The notes beneath the pieces were generated by a model. The model was not told where the DNA came from. It saw only the letters and a list, made by a program, of their open reading frames with translations, and searched no databases. From assembly GCF_002803155.1 (NCBI RefSeq), contig NZ_NNBP01000018.1, positions 1 to 64,000 of the forward strand: a stretch of 64,000 nucleotides of DNA, given 5' to 3'. The stretch's first letter is position 1. Each line of letters opens with the position of its first letter. Both the position numbers and the translations under genes were made by a program. Positions 53,399-64,000 of this stretch are shown in pieces. This DNA comes from Streptomyces sp. CB02959 (GTDB lineage Bacteria; Actinomycetota; Actinomycetes; Streptomycetales; Streptomycetaceae).

Positions 53399-54235
53399 CT
53401 AGCGCTTCTTGTTCGTCTTGCGGCGGCGGACGATGTACTTGTTGCTGGCCTTCTTCGGCGAGCGAGTACGACCCTCCTTCTTGCCCCAGGGCGAGACCGG
53501 GTGGCGACCACCGGAAGTCTTGCCCTCACCACCACCGTGCGGGTGGTCAACCGGGTTCATCACGACACCACGCACGGTCGGGCGGACGCCCTTCCAGCGC
53601 ATGCGGCCGGCCTTGCCCCAGTTGATGTTCGACTGCTCGGCGTTGCCGACCTCGCCGACAGTGGCGCGGCAGCGGACGTCGACCAGGCGAATCTCGCCGG
53701 ACGGCATACGCAGGTGGGCCATGGAGCCCTCCCGCGCCAGCAGCTGCACGGAGGCACCCGCGGAGCGGGCGAACTTCGCGCCGCCGCCGGGCCGCAGCTC
53801 GATGGCGTGGATGGTCGTACCGACCGGGATGTTGCGCAGCGGCAGGTTGTTGCCCGGCTTGATGTCGGCGCCAGCGCCGTTCTCAATCCGGTCACCCTGC
53901 TGCAGGCCGCGCGGCGCGACGATGTAGCGCTTCTCGCCGTCCGCGTAGTGCAGCAGCGCGATGCGCGCGGTGCGGTTGGGGTCGTACTCGATGTGCGCGA
54001 CCTTGGCCGGCACGCCGTCCTTGTCGTGACGACGGAAGTCGATCACGCGGTAGGCGCGCTTGTGGCCACCGCCCTGGTGGCGAACGGTCACACGACCGGC
54101 GTTGTTACGGCCGCCCTTGCTGTGCAGCGGGCGGACCAGCGACTTCTCCGGCGTGGACCGCGTGATCTCGACAAAGTCGGCGACGCTGGAGCCACGACGG
54201 CCCGGGGTCGTCGGCTTGTACTTGCGGATACCCAT
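53399..54235 (-). CDS. rplB: 50S ribosomal protein L2
   Basis: This 278-residue L2 (uL2) is essential for subunit association and peptidyl transfer. The conserved region VRGVVMNPVDHPHGGGEGKT carries the key His. The N-terminus IRKYKPTTPGRRGSS is standard. ATG start, 39 bp after rplW. Confidence 0.98.
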   Translation of the reverse strand: MGIRKYKPTTPGRRGSSVADFVEITRSTPEKSLVRPLHSKGGRNNAGRVTVRHQGGGHKRAYRVIDFRRHDKDGVPAKVAHIEYDPNRTARIALLHYADGEKRYIVAPRGLQQGDRIENGAGADIKPGNNLPLRNIPVGTTIHAIELRPGGGAKFARSAGASVQLLAREGSMAHLRMPSGEIRLVDVRCRATVGEVGNAEQSNINWGKAGRMRWKGVRPTVRGVVMNPVDHPHGGGEGKTSGGRHPVSPWGKKEGRTRSPKKASNKYIVRRRKTNKKR

Positions 54236-54274
54236 TTCTCAGTCCTCGTCCGATTCCGGACGACTCGGACTCCG

Positions 54275-54598
54275 TTAGGAGACCGGGCCGCCGAAGATGT
54301 CGATACGGTCGCCCTCGGCGAGGGTCACGATGGCGCGCTTGGTGTTGGCGCGCTTACCGAAACCGGTCTTGGTGCGCTTGCGCTTACCCTGACGGTTAAT
54401 CGTGTTGACCCCGGTGACCTTGACCGAGAAGACCGCCTCGACGGCCTGCTTGATCTGGGTCTTGTTCGCGCCGGGCGCGACGATGAACGTGTACTTGTTC
54501 TCGTCCAGCAGCGCGTAGCTCTTCTCGGAAACAACCGGCTTGACGAGGACGTCGCGCGGGTCCGTGAAGGTCTTGCTGGTGACGACGGCCTCAGTCAT
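54275..54598 (-). CDS. rplW: 50S ribosomal protein L23
   Basis: This 107-residue L23 (uL23) at the tunnel exit docks trigger factor and SRP. DPRDVLVKPVVSEKSYALLD and VKVTGVNTINRQGKRKRT are typical. ATG start overlapping the rplD stop by one base. Confidence 0.98.
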   Translation of the reverse strand: MTEAVVTSKTFTDPRDVLVKPVVSEKSYALLDENKYTFIVAPGANKTQIKQAVEAVFSVKVTGVNTINRQGKRKRTKTGFGKRANTKRAIVTLAEGDRIDIFGGPVS

Positions 54599-55248
54599 CA
54601 GGCGTCGCTCCCTTCGGTCTCAACGGCCTTGGGGCCAGACACGAAGGACTCGAAAGCGGCCTTGGTGAAGACCACGTCGTCGGAGACGAGCACGTCGTAC
54701 GTGTTCAGCTGGCCCGGCTCCAGGATGTGGACCTGGGGCAGGTTGCGGGCGGACAGCCACGCGGCCTCGTCGGAGCGCTCGGCGACCAGCAGGACGTTCT
54801 TACGGTCGCTGACCTTGCCGAGCAGGCCCTTGGCGGCCTTGGTGGACACCGCACCGTCGACCACGTCGGAGACGACGTGGATACGGCTGTGGCGGGCCCG
54901 GTCCGAGAGGGCACCGCGCAGGGCGGCGGCCTTCATCTTCTTCGGGGTCCGCTGGCTGTAGTCACGCGGCTGAGGGCCGTGGACGACGCCACCACCGGCG
55001 AACTGCGGCGCACGGGTAGAACCCTGGCGCGCGCGGCCGGTGCCCTTCTGGCGGTACGGCTTCCTGCCACCGCCGCGGACCTCGCCACGGGTCTTGGTCT
55101 TGTGCGTGCCCTGACGGGCAGCGGCCAGCTGCGCGACGACGACCTGGTGGATCAGCGGAACGCTGACCTTCGCGTCGAAGATCTCCGCGGGGAGCTCGAC
55201 GGTCCCGGCCTTGTCGCCTGCCGGCGAAAGGATGTCAATGGTGCTCAT
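54598..55248 (-). CDS. rplD: 50S ribosomal protein L4
   Basis: This 216-residue L4 (uL4) reaches the exit tunnel; in E. coli it also represses the S10 operon. The tunnel loop is RKPYRQKGTGRARQGSTRAP. ATG start, eight bases after the rplC stop. Confidence 0.98.
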   Translation of the reverse strand: MSTIDILSPAGDKAGTVELPAEIFDAKVSVPLIHQVVVAQLAAARQGTHKTKTRGEVRGGGRKPYRQKGTGRARQGSTRAPQFAGGGVVHGPQPRDYSQRTPKKMKAAALRGALSDRARHSRIHVVSDVVDGAVSTKAAKGLLGKVSDRKNVLLVAERSDEAAWLSARNLPQVHILEPGQLNTYDVLVSDDVVFTKAAFESFVSGPKAVETEGSDA

Positions 55249-55256
55249 CGGTTACC

Positions 55257-55901
55257 TCAGGCCCCCTTGGCCGCGGTACGGACCAGGACGAGGCCGCCGT
55301 TCGGACCAGGAACTGCGCCCTTGATGAGCAGCAGACCCTTCTCCGCGTCAACGGCGTGGACGGTCAGGTTCTGGGTGGTGACCCGCTCATTGCCCATACG
55401 GCCGGCCATCCGCATGCCCTTGAACACGCGGCCCGGGGTGGCGCAGCCACCGATGGAACCAGGCTTACGGTGCACGCGGTGGGCGCCGTGCGAGGCCTTG
55501 CCGCCGTGGAAGCCGTGACGCTTCATGACGCCGGCGAAGCCCTTGCCCTTGCTCTTGCCGGTCACGTCCACCTTGACGCCGGACTCGAAGGTCTCAGCGG
55601 TCAGCTCCTGGCCGAGGGTGTACTCGCCGGCATCGACGGTACGGACCTCGACGAGGTGGCGACGGGGGGTGACGTCGGCCTTCGCGAAGTGGCCCTTGAG
55701 GGGCTTGTTCACCTTGCGCGGGTCGATCTCGCCGAAGGCGATCTGGACGGAGTCGTAGCCGTCCTGGTCATTGGTGCGCACCTGGGTAACGACGCAAGGA
55801 CCGGCCTTCACCACGGTCACCGGGACGACACGGTTGTTCTCGTCCCAGACCTGGGTCATGCCGAGCTTCTCGCCCAGGAGCCCCTTGATCTGCTTAGCCA
55901 T
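55257..55901 (-). CDS. rplC: 50S ribosomal protein L3
   Basis: This 214-residue L3 (uL3) is an early assembly protein reaching the peptidyl-transferase centre. KQIKGLLGEKLGMTQVWDEN and MKRHGFHGGKASHGAHRVHR are diagnostic. ATG start, 14 bp after rpsJ. Confidence 0.98.
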   Translation of the reverse strand: MAKQIKGLLGEKLGMTQVWDENNRVVPVTVVKAGPCVVTQVRTNDQDGYDSVQIAFGEIDPRKVNKPLKGHFAKADVTPRRHLVEVRTVDAGEYTLGQELTAETFESGVKVDVTGKSKGKGFAGVMKRHGFHGGKASHGAHRVHRKPGSIGGCATPGRVFKGMRMAGRMGNERVTTQNLTVHAVDAEKGLLLIKGAVPGPNGGLVLVRTAAKGA

Positions 55902-55915
55902 CTCTTCCGCGCCTC

Positions 55916-56224
55916 TCAGAGCTTGATCTCGATGTCAACGCCGGCCGGAAGGTCCAGGCGCATCAGCGAGTCAACGGTCTTGGGCGTCGGGTCGAGGATG
56001 TCGATCAGGCGCTTGTGCGTGCGCATCTCGAAGTGCTCGCGCGAGTCCTTGTACTTGTGCGGCGACTTGATGACGCAGTACACGTTCTTCTCAGTGGGCA
56101 GCGGCACCGGGCCCGCGACCGACGCACCAGTACGGGTCACCGTCTCGACGATCTTCTTCGCCGAGGAGTCGATGACCTCGTGGTCGTAGGCCTTGAGCCG
56201 AATGCGGATCTTCTGTCCCGCCAT
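55916..56224 (-). CDS. rpsJ: 30S ribosomal protein S10
   Basis: This 102-residue S10 (uS10/NusE) of the 30S head also functions in antitermination complexes. GQKIRIRLKAYDHEVIDSSA to DLPAGVDIEIKL is full length. ATG at 56224; the open frame upstream is leader. It heads the S10 operon, about 320 nt downstream of the predicted transcription start. Confidence 0.98.
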   Translation of the reverse strand: MAGQKIRIRLKAYDHEVIDSSAKKIVETVTRTGASVAGPVPLPTEKNVYCVIKSPHKYKDSREHFEMRTHKRLIDILDPTPKTVDSLMRLDLPAGVDIEIKL

Positions 56225-56284
56225 GGCTACTTCGTAGTCCTGTCTCTCGTAACGCTCTGGGACCCGGGAGGTCACCGTTCTTCT

Positions 56285-56309
56285 CCGACCCACGCGGTCG
56301 GGCGTGTCG
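56285..56309 (-). promoter_or_regulatory. Shared ribosomal leader hairpin, rpsJ copy
   Basis: CCGACC-CACGC-GGTCGG plus the flank GYGTGTCG makes a 25-nt block that recurs, with one change, before rpsL. It lies 61 bp upstream of the rpsJ ATG. In RNA it forms a 6-bp stem with a 5-nt loop, preceded by CGACAC. Confidence 0.75.
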
Positions 56310-56544
56310 CACCCCTTCTCGTAAATCTCCACATGGAAGATCCCTCAAGGAGGAGAACGTGGGGGAAGAACACCCACCGGGCGCCTGGAAGAGGCACCCC
56401 GCTGACGCTTCCCGGAAGATTCCCGTACTTCCGTCCCTGAGAAGGGACGACGAATACCTGGGACTCGCTTCCAGTCCTCCCGGCGGGAGGCGCGCAGCAT
56501 CGGCACTCAACCGAGCAACCTGGACAGTGTGCCATACCCGGGTT

Positions 56545-56574
56545 GCGTAAGGCCAATCGAGGCCCAACTGTCAA
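56545..56574 (-). promoter_or_regulatory. S10 operon promoter
   Basis: On the minus strand TTGACA (56574-56569), an 18-nt spacer and TTACGC (56550-56545) form a promoter with a perfect -35 and a weak -10. It directly abuts the str-operon terminator. The 416-bp gap 56225-56640 holds the terminator, this promoter, the leader hairpin motif and no gene. Confidence 0.65.
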
Positions 56575-56608
56575 GAAGCCCCGCCCACCTGGCGGCGGGC
56601 GGGGCTTC
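56575..56608 (-). terminator. Terminator of the str operon after tuf
   Basis: GAAGCCCCGCCC (56575-56586) and GGGCGGGGCTTC (56597-56608) form a perfect 12-bp stem with a 10-nt loop, 32 bases past the tuf stop. Confidence 0.88.
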
Positions 56609-56640
56609 CCGAACTACTACCGGATCAACCGGAGACCGTC

Positions 56641-57834
<1,194 letters not shown>

Positions 57835-57910
57835 TGGGTTCCTCCTGGAGTGGTTCTGTACGCCTTACTCATCGGCGCCAGGTGATCTTTGCTGGATAGC
57901 CCGGGGCCCG

Positions 57911-57944
57911 GGGGCATTCCTCCGCTGTTGCGGCGGAATGCCCC
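57911..57944 (-). promoter_or_regulatory. Hairpin between fusA and tuf
   Basis: GGGGCATTCC (57911-57920) pairs with GGAATGCCCC (57935-57944), with an inner CCGC/GCGG stem around TGTT after a single mismatch. It may stabilise or process the message so that EF-Tu is made in large excess over EF-G. Confidence 0.65.
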
Positions 57945-57989
57945 GGCAGGCTCCGGAGTCAAGCCTAGAGCGTGAACTCGAGGGGTGAG

Positions 57990-60110
<2,121 letters not shown>

Positions 60111-60149
60111 AGTGGCTCAGTCTTCTCTCGGTCTCGATGTGGGTTGCGA

Positions 60150-60620
60150 CTACCAGCGGTAGTGCGCGAAGGCCTTGTTGGACTCGGCCATCTTGTGCGT
60201 GTCCTCACGCTTCTTGACCGAAGCGCCGAGGCCGTTCGAGGCGTCGAGCAGTTCGTTCATGAGGCGCTCGGTCATGGTCTTCTCGCGGCGGGCGCGGGAG
60301 TAGCCCACGAGCCAGCGGAGCGAGAGCGTGGCGGCGCGGCCCGGCTTGACCTCGATCGGAACCTGGTAGGTCGCACCACCGACACGGCGGGACTTGACCT
60401 CAAGGGTCGGCTTGATGTTCTCCAGCGCGCGCTTCAGCGTGATGACCGGGTCGTTGCCGGTCTTCTCACGCAGACCCTCCATGGCGCCGTAAACGATGCG
60501 CTCGGCGGTGGAGCGCTTTCCGTTCAGCAGCACCTTGTTGATGAGGGAGGTCACCAGAGGAGAGCCGTAGACCGGGTCGATGATGACCGGGCGCTTCGGG
60601 GCGGGGCCCTTACGAGGCAT
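60150..60620 (-). CDS. rpsG: 30S ribosomal protein S7
   Basis: This 156-residue S7 (uS7) starts assembly of the 30S head and in E. coli represses the str operon. DPVYGSPLVTSLINKVLLNG and KPTLEVKSRRVGGATYQVPI are diagnostic. ATG start, two bases after the rpsL stop. Confidence 0.98.
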   Translation of the reverse strand: MPRKGPAPKRPVIIDPVYGSPLVTSLINKVLLNGKRSTAERIVYGAMEGLREKTGNDPVITLKRALENIKPTLEVKSRRVGGATYQVPIEVKPGRAATLSLRWLVGYSRARREKTMTERLMNELLDASNGLGASVKKREDTHKMAESNKAFAHYRW

Positions 60621-60622
60621 TC

Positions 60623-60994
60623 TTACTTCTCCTTCTTGGCGCCGTAGCGGCTGCGAGCCTGCTTGCGGTTCTTGACGCCCTGCGTGTCGAGGGAGCCGCG
60701 GATGATCTTGTACCGAACACCCGGCAGGTCCTTCACACGGCCGCCGCGCACGAGCACGATCGAGTGCTCCTGCAGGTTGTGGCCCTCACCCGGAATGTAA
60801 GCGGTGACCTCGATCCCACTGGTCAGACGCACACGCGCGACCTTACGCAGGGCCGAGTTCGGCTTCTTCGGGGTGGTCGTGAACACACGCGTGCAGACGC
60901 CACGACGCTGGGGCGAACCCTCAAGTGCGGGCGTCTTGTTCTTCTCGACCTTGTCCTGCCGGCCCTTACGGACCAGCTGCTGGATCGTAGGCAC
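60623..60994 (-). CDS. rpsL: 30S ribosomal protein S12
   Basis: This 123-residue S12 (uS12) of the decoding centre is where streptomycin-resistance changes map. TTPKKPNSALRKVARVRLTS carries the key Lys, and RGGRVKDLPGVRYKIIRG the second site. Both are wild type. GTG start. It heads the str operon with a leader of about 220 nt. Confidence 0.98.
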   Translation of the reverse strand: MPTIQQLVRKGRQDKVEKNKTPALEGSPQRRGVCTRVFTTTPKKPNSALRKVARVRLTSGIEVTAYIPGEGHNLQEHSIVLVRGGRVKDLPGVRYKIIRGSLDTQGVKNRKQARSRYGAKKEK

Positions 60995-61047
60995 TACTTC
61001 TCCGGTTTCTGTGTGCCAGTCTCGGTAAAGCTAACCTGGAACATTCC

Positions 61048-61072
61048 CCGACCCACGCGGTCGGGTGTGTCG
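61048..61072 (-). promoter_or_regulatory. Shared ribosomal leader hairpin, rpsL copy
   Basis: This 25-nt block is 24/25 identical to the one before rpsJ: CCGACC-CACGC-GGTCGG then GTGTGTCG. Here the stem can extend to 7 bp. It lies 54 bp upstream of the rpsL start codon, inside the predicted leader. Confidence 0.75.
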
Positions 61073-61219
61073 AATACTGCAGACCTGTCCTCGCTGGGAC
61101 GAGGGCGGCGGCAGATTACGGTGTCAAAACCCGGCTTCCGCGCTGCCGGGACTCTCCGGCCGAAACTGGCGGGAGAAGGCGCGCACGGCAGCCCAGGGAC
61201 ACCCCAGGCACAAGGTCAG

Positions 61220-61248
61220 AGCGTACCTAGCGCATTGGCTGCGGTCAA
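61220..61248 (-). promoter_or_regulatory. str operon (rpsL) promoter
   Basis: On the minus strand TTGACC (61248-61243), a 17-nt spacer and TACGCT (61225-61220) fit the vegetative pattern. The start would be near 61213. The 347-bp gap 60995-61341 holds this promoter, the leader and its hairpin, and no gene. Confidence 0.6.
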
Positions 61249-61341
61249 AACAAATGCACACGCGAAGGACACGCCGGACTCCCTAGGCGCTGCGGCCACG
61301 GTAGTGGGAACCCCGACGCTACGGAAGAAGGCGCCCGCCCC

Positions 61342-61881
61342 TCAGGCGTGGGCCACCGCGATCAACGCCATCACCAGGAAGAACAGCGCCCAGGCGCCGA
61401 TCCCGAGCCAGCCGAGCACCAGCCCGGCGACCGCCTGGCCGTCCCCGCGCTCCCCCGTCCGCCGGATCTCGGCCCGCGCCTTGTGTCCCAAGATCACTGC
61501 GGGGATCGACGTCAGCCCCCAGGTGAACGGCGCTATCAGCCCGCACACCAGCGCCCCCGTGGCCGAACCGTTGGTGGTCGGCGGCATGGGCATCTGCATC
61601 GGGAGAAACGTGGCGGGCACCGCCGGCTGCGGCGCGAACTGCGCCTGCGGCACCGGGCCTTGCGGAAGATCGGCGACGAGCATCTGCAACTCGGCGTGGG
61701 TCTGCGCCTGATAGGCCCGGGAGATCCGCTGCTCGTACTCGGACTGCCCGAGCCGCCCCTCGGCGAAGCCCGCCTTCAGCACGTCCACCGCTCGCTCGCG
61801 ATCGGCGTGCGAGGCCCGCATGGCAGGCACCTGATACGGGTTCTGCGCGGGCTGCCCACCCTGCCATGGCTGGAATGCCAT
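61342..61881 (-). CDS. DUF1707 + DUF4190-like membrane protein
   Basis: The 179-residue protein has an N-terminal helical module RASHADRERAVDVLKAGFAEG to YQAQTHAELQMLVADLPQG, matching DUF1707. A Pro/Gln-rich linker and a C-terminal pair of membrane helices follow (GALVCGLIAPFTWGLTSIPA and AVAGLVLGWLGIGAWALFF) with the DUF4190 pattern AVILGHKARAEI. The function is unknown; such proteins are common in actinobacteria. ATG at 61881 follows GGGGAGG. It sits between rpoC and rpsL on the same strand but behind the rpoC terminator. Confidence 0.82.
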   Translation of the reverse strand: MAFQPWQGGQPAQNPYQVPAMRASHADRERAVDVLKAGFAEGRLGQSEYEQRISRAYQAQTHAELQMLVADLPQGPVPQAQFAPQPAVPATFLPMQMPMPPTTNGSATGALVCGLIAPFTWGLTSIPAVILGHKARAEIRRTGERGDGQAVAGLVLGWLGIGAWALFFLVMALIAVAHA

Positions 61882-61980
61882 GTCGCGAACCTCCCCCCGC
61901 TCAACAGTTGTCCCCATCCTCTCATCACAGACGCGGCAATGGGAGGACAAGTTCCCACGGTGGAGCCCCCGAACGCCGCA

Positions 61981-62012
61981 GGGCGGCCACCCCCTGTGGG
62001 GTGACCGCCCTG
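61981..62012 (-). terminator. Terminator of rpoBC
   Basis: A 14-bp stem (61981-61994 with 61999-62012) has one mismatch that becomes G-U in minus-strand RNA, with loop CTGT. A second CCGGCC/GGCCGG hairpin (62025-62042) lies between it and the rpoC stop. Confidence 0.85.
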
Positions 62013-62049
62013 TCGCTGCCCTGCCGGCCGGAACCGGCCGGGGTCGGGC

Positions 62050-64000
62050 TTACTGGTTGTACGGACCGTAGTCGTAGTCCTCCAGCGGGACCGCCTGGCC
62101 GGAGCCGGTGCCGAAGGGCGAGTAGTCGATGTCGTCGTAACCGACGGCCGAGTACATCGCGGCCTTGGCCTCCTCGGTGGGCTCGACCCGGATGTTGCGG
62201 TAGCGGGACAGGCCCGTACCGGCCGGGATGAGCTTACCGATGATGACGTTCTCCTTGAGGCCGATCAGGGAGTCGGACTTGGCGTTGATCGCCGCGTCCG
62301 TCAGAACCCTGGTCGTCTCCTGGAAGGACGCCGCCGACAGCCACGACTCGGTGGCCAGCGAAGCCTTGGTGATACCCATCAGCTGCGGACGGCCGGAGGC
62401 CGGGTGGCCGCCTTCCGCCACCACGCGACGGTTCTCGCCCTCGAACTTCGAACGCTCCACCAGCTCGCCCGGCAGCAGCTCCGCGTCGCCGGACTCGATG
62501 ATCGTCACGCGGCGCAGCATCTGCCGGATGATGATCTCGATGTGCTTGTCGTGGATCGCCACGCCCTGGCTGTTGTAGACCTTCTGGACCTCGCCGACCA
62601 GGTGGACCTGGACGGCACGCTGACCCAGGATCCGCAGCACGTCGTGCGGGTTGATCGCACCGACGGTCAGCGGCTGGCCGACCTGCACGTGGTCACCCTC
62701 GGTCACCAGCATGCGGGCACGCTTGGAGACCGGGTAGGCCGTCTCGTCGCTGCCGTCGTCCGGCGTGACGACGACCTTCTTGGTCTTCTCGGTCTCCTCG
62801 ATCCGGACGCGGCCGGCCGCCTCCGAGATCGGGGCGACACCCTTGGGCGTACGGGCCTCGAAGAGCTCGACGACACGCGGCAGACCCAGGGTGATGTCGT
62901 CACCGGCCACACCACCGGTGTGGAAGGTACGCATCGTCAGCTGGGTGCCGGGCTCACCGATGGACTGGGCGGCGATGATGCCGACCGCCTCACCGATGTC
63001 GACCAGCTTGCCGGTGGCCAGCGAACGGCCGTAGCAGAAGGCGCAGGTGCCGACGGCGGACTCACAGGTCAGGACCGAGCGGGTCTTGACCTCCTCCACG
63101 CCGTGCGCGATCAGCTGGTCGATCAGCACGTCACCGAGGTCGACGTTGGCCGGGGCGACGACCTTGCCGTCGACCACGACGTCCTCGGCGAGCATCCGCG
63201 CGTACACGGAGGACTCGACGTCATCCGCCTTGCGCAGGATGCCGTCGGCGCCCTTCGAACCGATCCGCAGCTTCAGGCCGCGCTCGGTGCCGCAGTCCTC
63301 CTCGCGAATGATGACGTCCTGGGAGACGTCGACCAGACGACGGGTGAGGTAACCGGAGTCGGCGGTACGGAGGGCGGTGTCGGCCAGACCCTTACGGGCA
63401 CCGTGGGTGGAGATGAAGTACTCCAGCACGGACAGACCCTCGCGGAACGACGCCTTGATCGGACGCGGGATCGTCTCGTTCTTGGCGTTCGACACCAGAC
63501 CACGCATACCCGCGATCTGACGCATCTGCATCATGTTTCCGCGCGCACCCGAGTCCACCATCATGAAGATGGGGTTGGTCTTCGGGAAGTTCTCATTCAT
63601 CGCCTCGGCAACCTCGTTGGTCGCCTTGGTCCAGATGTTGATGAGCTCCTGCGTGCGCTCGTCCTTGGTGATCAGACCGCGCTCGTACTGCTTCTGGACC
63701 TTCTCGTCCTGGGCCTCGTAGCCCGAGACGATCCCCTTCTTGGCCTCCGGCACGACGATGTCGGAGACGGCGACGGTGACGCCGGAACGGGTGGCCCAGT
63801 AGAAGCCGGACGCCTTCAGGTTGTCGAGCGTCGCCGCCACGATGACCTTCGGGTAGCGCTCGGCCAGGTCGTTGACGATCGCGGAGAGCTGCTTCTTGCC
63901 CACCGAGTAGTCGACGAACGGGTAGTCCTCGGGCAGCAGCTCGTTGAAGAGCGCGCGGCCCAGGGTCGTCCGCAGCCGGAAGCTGTCGCCCTGCTGCCAC
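62050..64000 (-). CDS. rpoC: RNA polymerase beta' subunit, C-terminal half (5' truncated by window)
   Basis: About 650 C-terminal residues of beta' are present. The frame stays open to the window edge, so the apparent GTG start at 63903 is internal. Seen are the bridge-helix/trigger-loop part (DSGARGNMMQMRQIAGMRGL, KASFREGLSVLEYFISTHGA), the second zinc site (Cys in REEDCGTE plus the CESAVGTCAFC cluster) and EAVGIIAAQSIGEPGTQLTM. The C-terminus ends with a short acidic tail (LEDYDYGPYNQ). It ends at a strong terminator. Confidence 0.98.
   Translation of the reverse strand, partial: WQQGDSFRLRTTLGRALFNELLPEDYPFVDYSVGKKQLSAIVNDLAERYPKVIVAATLDNLKASGFYWATRSGVTVAVSDIVVPEAKKGIVSGYEAQDEKVQKQYERGLITKDERTQELINIWTKATNEVAEAMNENFPKTNPIFMMVDSGARGNMMQMRQIAGMRGLVSNAKNETIPRPIKASFREGLSVLEYFISTHGARKGLADTALRTADSGYLTRRLVDVSQDVIIREEDCGTERGLKLRIGSKGADGILRKADDVESSVYARMLAEDVVVDGKVVAPANVDLGDVLIDQLIAHGVEEVKTRSVLTCESAVGTCAFCYGRSLATGKLVDIGEAVGIIAAQSIGEPGTQLTMRTFHTGGVAGDDITLGLPRVVELFEARTPKGVAPISEAAGRVRIEETEKTKKVVVTPDDGSDETAYPVSKRARMLVTEGDHVQVGQPLTVGAINPHDVLRILGQRAVQVHLVGEVQKVYNSQGVAIHDKHIEIIIRQMLRRVTIIESGDAELLPGELVERSKFEGENRRVVAEGGHPASGRPQLMGITKASLATESWLSAASFQETTRVLTDAAINAKSDSLIGLKENVIIGKLIPAGTGLSRYRNIRVEPTEEAKAAMYSAVGYDDIDYSPFGTGSGQAVPLEDYDYGPYNQ

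Noticed and set aside
61122..61127. TTGACA as an rpsL promoter -35
   Set aside because: No acceptable -10 lies 16-18 bases downstream (CCTCGT at that place); the pair at 61248/61220 is better.

Overview
The window is 64 kb of high-GC actinobacterial chromosome, almost certainly from Streptomyces or a close relative. The evidence is bldM preceded by an exact sigma-BldN-type promoter, a divergent whiD, a groES-groEL1 operon with two CIRCE operators, GTG/TTG starts, and a continuous rpoC to guaB order of core genes. It is a core region, without prophage, transposon, CRISPR array, tRNA or rRNA that I can see.

Layout. 1-4.5 kb: a Ser/Thr pseudokinase (cut by the window edge), an active-looking transmembrane Ser/Thr kinase and a serine-hydrolase lipoprotein. 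4.5-10.6 kb: glpD, a nucleotide-sugar dehydrogenase homologue without its catalytic cysteine, guaB3 and guaB. 10.7-12.9 kb: regulators, namely an ECF sigma factor resembling ShbA, BldM and WhiD. 13-16.6 kb: a LysR regulator, a MOSC protein, a short-chain dehydrogenase and a 2-hydroxyacid dehydrogenase. 16.7-19 kb: groEL1 and groES under HrcA/CIRCE control. 19-22.3 kb: a SEDS-family membrane protein, a methyltransferase-like protein and a Cys-rich small protein. 22.4-26.6 kb: the t6A genes tsaD, rimI, tsaB and tsaE, interrupted by a degenerate L,D-transpeptidase-like secreted protein and a small hypothetical gene. 26.6-36 kb: alpha/beta hydrolase, alr, nnr, acpS, glmS, a small acidic protein, coaA and glmM, mostly cell-envelope precursor and cofactor genes.

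36-64 kb is the ribosomal supercluster, read on the minus strand. In transcription order it runs rpoC (3' part), a DUF1707/DUF4190-like membrane protein, the str operon (rpsL-rpsG-fusA-tuf), the S10 operon (rpsJ to rpsQ), the spc operon (rplN to rplO), secY-adk-map, infA-rpmJ-rpsM-rpsK-rpsD-rpoA-rplQ, truA, and rplM-rpsI. A transmembrane protein of unknown function lies on the plus strand between truA and rplM. The operon joints are marked by strong inverted repeats and in several places by recognisable promoters.

Most notable observations: (i) a 25-nt hairpin motif, 24/25 identical, in the 5' leaders of both rpsL and rpsJ, with a hairpin of the same geometry before infA; (ii) several proteins that keep a family fold but have lost key catalytic residues (pseudokinase, nucleotide-sugar dehydrogenase homologue, GuaB3, L,D-transpeptidase-like protein); (iii) an alpha-operon rpsD of the four-cysteine type, which is not the arrangement I recall for S. 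coelicolor; (iv) tuf directly abutting the S10 operon, with the str terminator touching the S10 promoter; (v) a histidine-rich tail on TsaD. All functional statements come from reading the sequence and knowledge of the families; no database search was run.
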